Origin: a virus
Strand: one strand, 5' to 3'
Virus record (IMG/VR): IMGVR_UViG_3300025011_000164
Coordinates: 1 to 27,113 of that record
DNA: 27,113 nt
The notes below the pieces were generated by a model that saw only the letters and a program-made list of their open reading frames with translations, was not told where the DNA came from and made no database searches. The position numbers and the translations under genes were made by a program. Each line of letters opens with the position of its first letter. Position 1 is the stretch's first letter. Below, in pieces: positions 15,211-19,978 of the stretch.

Positions 15211-15378
15211 TTAATAATCATCAGTAACAATACGATCTTCTTGAATAGCCTGTTTTATATATTGAGCTTCTATTGGTGAATCAGCAACATTATCTATTTT
15301 TAAATTTGTTATTTCTTTTTGCATATTATTATATGAAACCAAAAATAAAATAATTATAATAATAGCAACTGTAGGCAT
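15211..15378 (-). CDS. Small single-pass membrane protein
   Basis: A 55-residue protein with an N-terminal hydrophobic segment (residues 3-15: T-V-A-I-I-I-I-I-L-F-L-V-S) and an acidic tail ending D-D-Y. The ribosome site is weak (GAAAGAG). It lies 21 bases upstream of the secreted Gln-rich protein, so the two are probably co-transcribed and may work together at the envelope. An inner-membrane spanin is possible by shape but not supported by a partner lipoprotein. Confidence 0.55.
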   Translation of the reverse strand: MPTVAIIIIILFLVSYNNMQKEITNLKIDNVADSPIEAQYIKQAIQEDRIVTDDY

Positions 15379-15499
15379 TTTTACTCTTTCTTTGATTTAT
15401 ATTCTTTTTCCAGTCTGATAAACTACACGACTTATTGTAAATAATCTTTGTATTAAAAGAGTAAGTTAAATTTAATATAAAAGAAATAAGTTTGCAAAA

Positions 15500-15712
15500 T
15501 TATAGTTTTTTAAATAAAGTTTCAAGGGTTAAATTTAAAGCTAAAGCAATTTTGTATGTATTTTCTACGGAAACGCTTGTTTCGCCTCGTTCAATCATTC
15601 CTATTAAATTTTTTGAAAGGTCAGCAAGTTCAGCAAGTTTTTCTTGGCTAATTTCTTGATTTAATCTTTCCTTCGCAATCCGCTTGCCGATGATTTTTTT
15701 AATGTTTCTCAT
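15500..15712 (-). CDS. XRE-family HTH regulator
   Basis: A compact 70-residue repressor-type protein made up almost entirely of one Cro/C1 helix-turn-helix. I-G-K-R-I-A-K-E-R-L is helix 1. The HTH is S-Q-E-K-L-A-E-L-A-D-L-S-K-N-L-I-G-M-I-E-R-G, then P/T-type helices ending L-E-T-L-F-K-K-L. The frame can be extended 19 codons to a TTG at 15767-15769, but the HTH homology begins at ATG 15710-15712. Neither start has a clear ribosome site. It probably binds the inverted repeat at 15818-15843 upstream, controlling itself and the rightward unit. Confidence 0.8.
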   Translation of the reverse strand: MRNIKKIIGKRIAKERLNQEISQEKLAELADLSKNLIGMIERGETSVSVENTYKIALALNLTLETLFKKL

Positions 15713-16022
15713 AACGGCTATTTTAGCGGTAAAAAATTTATTATCGACCCAATTATTTGGGTTTAACAAGTTTAAAAAAGCTTTATTAAAAGTGATGCAA
15801 GTTTAATTTTTATTACAAAGTGTTAAATAAGTTATAAACACTTATTATACATGAATCGTAAACAATATTATACACAAATTTTATAAATTAATTTGAATAA
15901 AACCTTGCAGATAGATTTATGTTTTGTTACTCTTTTTCATGAATTATAAAGGCTTTTAGGGAAAATGGTTTTAATTTTCTCTATTATAACAATGGAATTA
16001 GGCTATTAAGTGAGGTGTAATC
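15713..16022. promoter_or_regulatory. 310-bp intergenic control region
   Basis: An AT-rich gap between the leftward XRE gene and a rightward small gene. It contains the inverted repeat AAGTGTT/AACACTT at 15818-15824 and 15837-15843. It also has a possible rightward promoter, TTTGTT at 15923-15928 and TATAAA at 15945-15950 with a 16-base spacer. No gene was found in it. Confidence 0.5.
15818..15843. promoter_or_regulatory. Inverted repeat, XRE operator candidate
   Basis: AAGTGTT and AACACTT, 7-bp arms with a 12-base spacer, between the XRE gene and the rightward unit. Position and symmetry suit a dimeric HTH repressor. Confidence 0.45.
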
Positions 16023-16154
16023 GTGTCTGTAATTACGGATAGCGGAAAAATTGACGTGCAAAAAAATGAAAAAGAAACAACCAAAGAAATTGAAAAGATG
16101 ATCTTAGATATTTTAATTGACATTATTTATGATAATATATTTCATGAAAATTAA
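16023..16154 (+). CDS. 43-residue hypothetical protein, GTG start
   Basis: The frame begins at GTG 16023-16025 with a well placed GAGGT 6 bases upstream, which is why it is accepted despite its length. It has a charged, Lys/Glu-rich middle and a C-terminal amphipathic helix (M-I-L-D-I-L-I-D-I-I-Y). It lies just upstream of the folded RNA with the 32-aa peptide frame and may share its transcript. No family is recognised. A small antitoxin or regulator partner is imaginable but untested. Confidence 0.5.
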   Translation: MSVITDSGKIDVQKNEKETTKEIEKMILDILIDIIYDNIFHEN

Positions 16155-16270
16155 ATACTAAAGGGAATTTAAGCCCCACCTCCTGAAAGAAAAATTATAA
16201 ACTTTTACTGCCTGAATTATTATGCGGAGTAATTCAGATTCGACGCAGTTCCGCAAGGAGGATTCACACG

Positions 16271-16369
16271 ATGTGTGATATGTCGCCAGATAAATGGTTT
16301 GACATAATAAAAATAGCCCTCGAACTTCTTAGGCTATTTTTAAAAATTGTCGCTCTGTTTATCAAATAG
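16271..16369 (+). CDS. 32-residue amphipathic peptide, TisB-like toxin candidate
   Basis: The frame runs from ATG 16271-16273 (AGGAGG 9 bases upstream) to TAG. The start is M-C-D-M-S-P-D-K-W-F. The remainder is one helix of about 22 residues with Leu, Ile, Phe and Val on one side, Lys, Glu and Arg spaced along it, and a C-terminal Lys. That is the design of TisB and similar membrane-depolarising type I toxins, or of phenol-soluble peptides; similarity is in pattern, not proven homology. The frame contains a perfect hairpin at 16309-16341 that could halt antisense or sense transcription. Folding of the surrounding RNA would limit translation. Confidence 0.55.
   Translation: MCDMSPDKWFDIIKIALELLRLFLKIVALFIK
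16309..16341. terminator. Hairpin inside the peptide frame
   Basis: AAAAATAGCC pairs perfectly with GGCTATTTTT (10 bp, 13-base loop). It looks like a bidirectional terminator, yet it lies within the 32-codon frame, so it may limit sense transcripts or be part of the RNA fold. Confidence 0.5.
16337..16365 (-). promoter_or_regulatory. Possible antisense promoter
   Basis: On the leftward strand TTGATA (16360-16365) and TAAAAA (16337-16342) are 17 bases apart. A start near 16330 would make RNA antisense to the peptide frame and its ribosome site. The -10 match is modest. Confidence 0.3.
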
Positions 16370-16379
16370 GGGCTTAAAT

Positions 16380-16421
16380 GATAGGAATGTCTTTAGGCGA
16401 GATGTTCCTATCGCCCTTTTT
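16380..16421 (+). terminator. Terminator with a competing hairpin
   Basis: GGCGA (16396-16400) pairs with TCGCC (16411-16415), followed by CTTTTTT, a rightward terminator. GATAGGAA (16380-16387) also pairs perfectly with TTCCTATC (16405-16412), sharing two bases with the first stem, so the two folds exclude each other in part. Confidence 0.65.
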
Positions 16422-16459
16422 TATATTATATATCCAAATGAAAAAATTTTAAACCCTTT

Positions 16460-16834
16460 TTATTTATCTTTATACATTTCTTTTATCAAAAGATTAAACA
16501 TGTCAAGAGCTTTCATATTTCCATTAATTGCTTTTATTGCATAACTTAAAAGCTCTGGCTCTGCTTGGATAATTTCAGCTATATCATAAAATAAATCTGG
16601 TTTTAGTTTTAATATATCTAATACTTTTTTAAACTGTGGGCTGATTTCTTTTTCCTGTTCATCTTTCAATAACCCTTTTCCTTTTAACTTTTTAATAAAT
16701 TTATCTGGAATTGGATGTTTTCCGTTTTCCATCCTTGAAAGATATTCAGGAGTAATACTTAAATCAATAGCCATTTCTTCCTGGCTGCAATAATTTTCAA
16801 GTCTTATTTTTGTTAATTGTTCAGGTGTAATCAT
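16460..16834 (-). CDS. XRE-family repressor candidate
   Basis: A 124-residue protein with an N-terminal Cro/C1 helix-turn-helix: T-P-E-Q-L-T-K-I-R-L-E-N-Y-C-S-Q-E-E-M-A, then I-T-P-E-Y-L-S-R-M-E-N-G-K-H-P. The C-terminal helical part (about 60-124) is likely for dimerisation. It has no S24 peptidase domain, so it would not be cleaved like lambda CI. ATG 16832-16834 has AGGT at 6 bases; an ATG 33 bases upstream has none. The gene diverges from an RHH gene, and the shared gap carries four TTGATATTT-like half-sites. This is the best candidate for the lysogeny repressor. Confidence 0.8.
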   Translation of the reverse strand: MITPEQLTKIRLENYCSQEEMAIDLSITPEYLSRMENGKHPIPDKFIKKLKGKGLLKDEQEKEISPQFKKVLDILKLKPDLFYDIAEIIQAEPELLSYAIKAINGNMKALDMFNLLIKEMYKDK

Positions 16835-16870
16835 AATATTACCTATTATTAAAAAGTTAATTGACATTTT

Positions 16871-16940
16871 TTGATATTTTATTGATATTTCTTAATAAAA
16901 GACTTGACATAAAATATCAAATGGTTTAATATAATATCAA
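16871..16940. promoter_or_regulatory. Divergent promoters with TTGATATTT half-sites
   Basis: The half-site TTGATATTT occurs at 16871-16879 and 16882-16890. It recurs inverted as AAATATCAA at 16912-16920 and TAATATCAA at 16932-16940. Rightward promoter: TTGACA 16904-16909 and TAATAT 16927-16932, 17-base spacer. Leftward promoter: TTGATA (16915-16920) and TATTAA (16892-16897), 17-base spacer. Sites and promoters overlap, as expected for mutual repression by the XRE and RHH proteins. Confidence 0.7.
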
Positions 16941-16978
16941 GTTCGATATAAACATATTAAACCAAAAAGGAGACTTCA

Positions 16979-17116
16979 ATGGAAGCACTATATTTAAAGA
17001 TACCTGAAGACTTGAAAATTGCAATTCAACACAGGGCTATAGATGAAAAAAGAAAAACTGTTGCTGAATTGGTTATTCAAGCTCTTCAGGAATATTTAAT
17101 AAATCATCCTCTATAA
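16979..17116 (+). CDS. Ribbon-helix-helix DNA-binding protein
   Basis: A 45-residue protein with the CopG/Arc fold pattern: a short strand A-L-Y-L-K-I-P, then helix E-D-L-K-I-A-I-Q-H-R-A-I-D, a turn, then helix T-V-A-E-L-V-I-Q-A-L-Q-E-Y-L. Dimers of such proteins insert the strand into the major groove. AAAGGAG lies 8 bases upstream of ATG. It is transcribed divergently from the XRE gene and probably plays the Cro or Arc part of the switch, or regulates the early operon. Confidence 0.75.
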   Translation: MEALYLKIPEDLKIAIQHRAIDEKRKTVAELVIQALQEYLINHPL

Positions 17117-17179
17117 TTTATAAACAAATTATCAATCAATTTAAAGTCTTATAAATATTGTTATATAAGACTGTTGAAC

Positions 17180-17202
17180 AAAAAAAGAGAGCCGAAGCTC
17201 TC
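17180..17202 (-). terminator. Leftward terminator with no known gene
   Basis: On the leftward strand GAGAGC-TTCG-GCTCTC is followed by seven T, an ideal terminator with a stable UUCG tetraloop. Rightward it is followed by A, so it works leftward only. No leftward gene lies upstream of it, which implies a short leftward RNA. Confidence 0.75.
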
Positions 17203-17205
17203 AAA

Positions 17206-17224
17206 AATTTACAAAATCAACAAA
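17206..17224 (-). repeat. 19-bp repeat copy C, inverted
   Basis: The plus strand reads AATTTACAAAATCAACAAA, the exact reverse complement of copy A at 12633-12651. It lies between the orphan terminator and its possible promoter. Confidence 0.75.
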
Positions 17225-17324
17225 CTTCAGAGAACTGAAATTTATCAATACTAAAAAACTACCACAAAACAATTAAATCTGGCAATCAGGTTAATTGTTG
17301 CATACAAAAATCGGGGAAATGCAC

Positions 17325-17468
17325 ATGAAAAAAACCTTTTTAATTATCGGAATCATAGCAATTTGTATAGGCTGTACAGGTTTAAAAATGGCTAATGACA
17401 ATCATATACAAAAATGTCCTATGTATTCAGCACCTGAATGCTATGGACAATTAAGCGGAGGTGAGTAA
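17325..17468 (+). CDS. Small exported or lipoprotein-like peptide
   Basis: A 47-residue protein. M-K-K-T is followed by a hydrophobic core F-L-I-I-G-I-I-A-I-C-I-G-C, which ends in a Cys preceded by Gly as in lipoproteins, although the -3 position is Cys, so the lipobox is imperfect. The exported tail has two more Cys. GGGG lies about 8 bases upstream of ATG. It is the first gene of a rightward run of small genes. Membrane or periplasm location is likely; function unknown. Confidence 0.6.
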   Translation: MKKTFLIIGIIAICIGCTGLKMANDNHIQKCPMYSAPECYGQLSGGE

Positions 17469-17469
17469 A

Positions 17470-17700
17470 TTGAAAGATTTTATGATGTTCTTGCTTCTGT
17501 TTGGATTGCTTTTTGGCACTATAACTAATTTTAACGAAATTCAAAAACTGAATTCTCTGGAGCACCAACAAGCATATTTGAGAACTTGCGGACAAGATTG
17601 GATTTGTTATAAAGCAGCCCTTTACGATATGTCCGAATATGAAATGTGTAATGTGTACGGGCTTAAAAACTGCGATAAATACAAGCTACAAGGAGAATAA
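17470..17700 (+). CDS. Small membrane-anchored Cys-rich protein
   Basis: A 76-residue protein with an N-terminal hydrophobic segment (F-M-M-F-L-L-L-F-G-L-L-F-G) and an outside part with four Cys, enough for two disulfides. A GTG at 17461 is in frame but abuts the GGAGG, while TTG 17470-17472 is 8 bases from it and is preferred. The TTG starts one base after the previous stop, so the two exported proteins are surely co-expressed. No family is recognised. Confidence 0.65.
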   Translation: MKDFMMFLLLFGLLFGTITNFNEIQKLNSLEHQQAYLRTCGQDWICYKAALYDMSEYEMCNVYGLKNCDKYKLQGE

Positions 17701-17703
17701 AAT

Positions 17704-17955
17704 ATGAAAAAATTTGACAAATTAGGAGCATTAGGCAATGCAATCGCCATTGTAGAAGAATTTAACGAAAATCAAAATCCTACACTTACTGAATACGCTG
17801 AAGCCATTAAGGCAGAGAAGGAGATCGGCGACATTATTCTGGCAATTGGCTTTATAAATGTGGAGTTAAACGGCTTAGCAGCTACAAAGATTTGTAGGGA
17901 AGCAAGACAAGTTATAACCTCTCTTAGAAATCTGGAAATTAAAGAGGTCGGATAA
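17704..17955 (+). CDS. Hypothetical helical protein
   Basis: An 83-residue soluble protein, mostly helical, with a single Cys. AAGGAG is 7 bases from ATG. It ends directly against the next start codon. No motif is recognised; its place in the early operon is the only clue. Confidence 0.65.
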   Translation: MKKFDKLGALGNAIAIVEEFNENQNPTLTEYAEAIKAEKEIGDIILAIGFINVELNGLAATKICREARQVITSLRNLEIKEVG

Positions 17956-18174
17956 ATGGCTATAAGTGATTATTACAATGATAATTACGACGATTACAGA
18001 GATAATCATCCGGTTGAAAACCACGAAGAAGAGTATAAACCAAGAAAAAGAACCTTAAAACAAAAACTTAAACTTAAATTATGGAAAACAGAACTCTTCT
18101 TTACTTACAGATTCAAACTCATAAGAGATATTTTTAAAGCAAGTTTAGGTTTACAAGACGAAATACCATTTTAA
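17956..18174 (+). CDS. Small Asp/Tyr-rich then basic protein
   Basis: A 72-residue protein with two contrasting halves: an N terminus of repeated Asp, Asn and Tyr (D-Y-Y-N-D-N-Y-D-D-Y) and a basic middle K-P-R-K-R-T-L-K-Q-K-L-K-L-K-L. Its start follows the previous stop without a gap, indicating coupled translation. The acidic head could mimic DNA, but this is speculation. Confidence 0.6.
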   Translation: MAISDYYNDNYDDYRDNHPVENHEEEYKPRKRTLKQKLKLKLWKTELFFTYRFKLIRDIFKASLGLQDEIPF

Positions 18175-18185
18175 GGAGTACATAA

Positions 18186-18344
18186 ATGTCATTAGCATTA
18201 GAAGACATACTGGAAGCACAAAACCATCTAGAATTATGGGCTAAAAGCAAAACTGTACCAACAGAAGCCAGAGCACATTTAATTTTATCCCTCGTGGAAA
18301 TCACAAAAGCAGTAGAAATAATTAAAAAAGGAGAAACACCATGA
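18186..18344 (+). CDS. Small helical protein
   Basis: A 52-residue protein from ATG 18186-18188 with AAGGAG 8 bases upstream. Two helices (L-A-L-E-D-I-L-E-A-Q and A-H-L-I-L-S-L-V-E-I-T-K-A-V) form a likely hairpin. The last codon overlaps the next ATG in ATGA fashion. No family is recognised. Confidence 0.6.
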   Translation: MSLALEDILEAQNHLELWAKSKTVPTEARAHLILSLVEITKAVEIIKKGETP

Positions 18345-18766
18345 CAACAGAAACATTAAAAGAATCAAAAGACAGCAAAGTAAATCTATGTGAAACTTGC
18401 GTCCATCAATTTCCAGAATGTAAATCAACAGATGAAGATGTCGAGTATGGGAATGACATAGGAAATGACAATATTTGTGAATGCAAAATTTACATAGATA
18501 AAAGAACAAATGAAGGTCAGAAATATTTAGTAGAACTATTAAAAGAAAATAAAGAAAAAACTGAAGCTCTTTATAAGGAAAGAGATGATCTTGAAAAAAG
18601 ACTTCCTGAAAAAGTTATCTATCAAAATGAAGACGGCACTTGGACAAGATTTACTAAAACTGACAATTTTAAAACCATAGAAGAAATCGGAATAGTTTGG
18701 AAATCAACAAGCTTTGGTAGATTCTCAACTAAAATTGATGGCTCTTTAAAAAACGAACCAAAATAA
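18341..18766 (+). CDS. Hypothetical Cys-motif protein
   Basis: A 141-residue protein. The N terminus has C17-E-T-C20, then C27 and later C47-E-C49, a probable zinc site of a kind common in small phage proteins. A charged helix follows (L-K-E-N-K-E-K-T-E-A-L-Y-K-E-R), then a beta-like C terminus. AAAGGAG lies 9 bases from the ATG. The molecular role is unknown. Confidence 0.65.
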   Translation: MTTETLKESKDSKVNLCETCVHQFPECKSTDEDVEYGNDIGNDNICECKIYIDKRTNEGQKYLVELLKENKEKTEALYKERDDLEKRLPEKVIYQNEDGTWTRFTKTDNFKTIEEIGIVWKSTSFGRFSTKIDGSLKNEPK

Positions 18767-18770
18767 AAAT

Positions 18771-18819
18771 AAACCTTTACCCTGCTTTCAGGATAAGCGG
18801 AAGGCAGGATTAAGGGTTT
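18771..18819 (+). other. Two-part RNA hairpin between genes
   Basis: CCTGC (18781-18785) pairs with GCAGG (18804-18808), and AAACC (18771-18775) with GGTTT (18815-18819), separated by an internal loop. There is no T run, so it is an mRNA structure, perhaps a processing site, rather than a terminator. Confidence 0.35.
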
Positions 18820-18858
18820 AAACCAAAAACGGAATATGGCAAATACGGAGATAGAAAA

Positions 18859-19437
18859 ATGAAAACAATAGTTTTAGATGTAGAAACAACAGGACTTGAC
18901 CCAATAAATGACGATATTATTCAACTATCCTGTATTATTTTAGAAAACGGAATAGAAATTGATTCCTTTGATGAAAAATTAAAGCCAAGAGCAGGAAGAT
19001 TACCAAGTACAATATCAAAAGAAGCTCTTGAACTCGCAGGAATAACAATTGAACAGTTAAGAACTTTTGAATTACCTGAAGTCGTTTTTAATAAGTTTTT
19101 AACTTTTTTAAAAAAACATGTTCCCTATAAAGCAGAAAAACTTACACTTGCAGGTCAAAACGTATGCAATTTTGATAAATTTTTTATTGATAATTTTTTC
19201 AAAATGTATGCTGAATCCGCTAAACCATATTATTACTTCAAATATCACATGTTGGACACAATGATAATTGCTAATTTTATGGCATATTGCGGCATTATCA
19301 ATGTTGAAAATTTTAAACTTGAAACTCTCTGCAAAAATGCAGGGATAAATTTAATTGCTCATAACGCTATAAATGATGTTAGAGCAGTTTATCAGCTATT
19401 ACAACACTATAAACAATATATTCCAGAGTGTTTATAA
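18859..19437 (+). CDS. DnaQ-like 3'-5' exonuclease
   Basis: A 192-residue DEDDh exonuclease, which removes nucleotides from DNA or RNA 3' ends using two metal ions. Exo I: D7-V-E9-T-T-G. Exo II: N-V-C-N-F-D106. Exo III: A-H168-N-A-I-N-D173. All four acidic residues and the general-base His are present, so it should be active. It is a free-standing domain without polymerase, next to the recombination gene, and may proofread or trim ends during phage replication. GGAG is 9 bases from ATG. Confidence 0.88.
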   Translation: MKTIVLDVETTGLDPINDDIIQLSCIILENGIEIDSFDEKLKPRAGRLPSTISKEALELAGITIEQLRTFELPEVVFNKFLTFLKKHVPYKAEKLTLAGQNVCNFDKFFIDNFFKMYAESAKPYYYFKYHMLDTMIIANFMAYCGIINVENFKLETLCKNAGINLIAHNAINDVRAVYQLLQHYKQYIPECL

Positions 19438-19468
19438 ACGTATTTAACAGTAGAAAAGGAGAAACAAA

Positions 19469-19951
19469 TTGAAGAAAAATATTACAGAAGAAATGAATAT
19501 TCACAAAGAGTGGTATGAAGAAGCTAAAAAAATGACAGTTGAAAAATTACCAGAGTTTATTAATAAGCTTACTAACAATTATGGACATGATTATGGAACA
19601 ATTTGTCATGCTATTTCTGCTAGTTCAATTGCGGTAGCACATGCTATTAATAACTCTCCACAGGGAGGTATTACGGGCTTTCAAGCAGGCTGCGTAATGT
19701 GGGGTTTTATAAAAAACTGGATGCCAGAATATCAAGATACTTATGCAAGAATAGTAGATTTTAAAAATTTGTTATTTCCGCAGTATGAAGAAAAATTTAC
19801 CTCAATAAGTAAAGATTGTTTTGAATGGCTTCAAAAAGAAGTACAGAAAGAACTTAATACTCCTCGTGAGTTAATAAGTGAAAAAGTTTATAAACATTGG
19901 CAGTCTATCGTTGCCGGCAAAGTTCCGTTTGGACTAAAAGTTTCAGAGTAA
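19469..19951 (+). CDS. Conserved phage hypothetical protein, TTG start
   Basis: A 160-residue protein containing N-Y-G-H-D-Y-G-T-I-C-H-A-I-S-A-S, then G-G-I-T-G-F-Q-A-G-C-V-M-W-G-F-I. I know this block from uncharacterised phage proteins of diverse hosts; the role is not established. AAAAGGAG lies 8 bases before TTG 19469-19471, and no ATG is better placed. It comes directly before the annealing protein, consistent with a part in DNA metabolism. Confidence 0.7.
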   Translation: MKKNITEEMNIHKEWYEEAKKMTVEKLPEFINKLTNNYGHDYGTICHAISASSIAVAHAINNSPQGGITGFQAGCVMWGFIKNWMPEYQDTYARIVDFKNLLFPQYEEKFTSISKDCFEWLQKEVQKELNTPRELISEKVYKHWQSIVAGKVPFGLKVSE

Positions 19952-19978
19952 AAACTATAAAGAAGGAGAAAAAACACT

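Larger units (their letters stand above)
16160..16421 (+). ncRNA. Folded RNA, type I toxin mRNA-like
   Basis: Several complementary pairs coincide. ATTTAAGCCCC (16167-16177) pairs perfectly over 11 bp with GGGGCTTAAAT (16369-16379), closing the two ends. CCTCCT (16179-16184) is complementary to the Shine-Dalgarno AGGAGG (16256-16261). A stem CTGAATTA/TAATTCAG (16212-16219, 16230-16237) is extended by ACTGC/GCAGT. Its loop TGCGGA (16223-16228) can pair with TCCGCA (16250-16255), a pseudoknot touching the Shine-Dalgarno. The start codon sits in a CACAC-GAT-GTGTG hairpin. Such end-to-end closure and hidden ribosome sites are known from hok and aapA toxin mRNAs. A rightward terminator follows. 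Confidence 0.6.
17180..17238 (-). ncRNA. Possible leftward small RNA
   Basis: A weak promoter (TTGTTT at 17267-17272 and TATTGA at 17245-17250 on the leftward strand, 16-base spacer) would start an RNA of about 60 bases near 17238, ending at the orphan terminator. The RNA would contain TTTGTTGATTTTGTAAATT, identical to the plus strand at 12633-12651 and thus complementary to leftward transcripts from there. Existence of the RNA is inferred from the terminator and is not proven. Confidence 0.35.

Noticed and set aside
16117-16122. Perfect TTGACA -35 box before the folded RNA
   Set aside because: No -10 hexamer occurs at 16-18 bases; the string is explained by Ile-Asp-Ile codons of the 43-residue gene.
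16160-16421. Self-cleaving ribozyme or known riboswitch class
   Set aside because: No hammerhead core (CUGANGA with GAAA) or other class-defining conserved block could be found by eye; the fold matches a translation-control RNA better.
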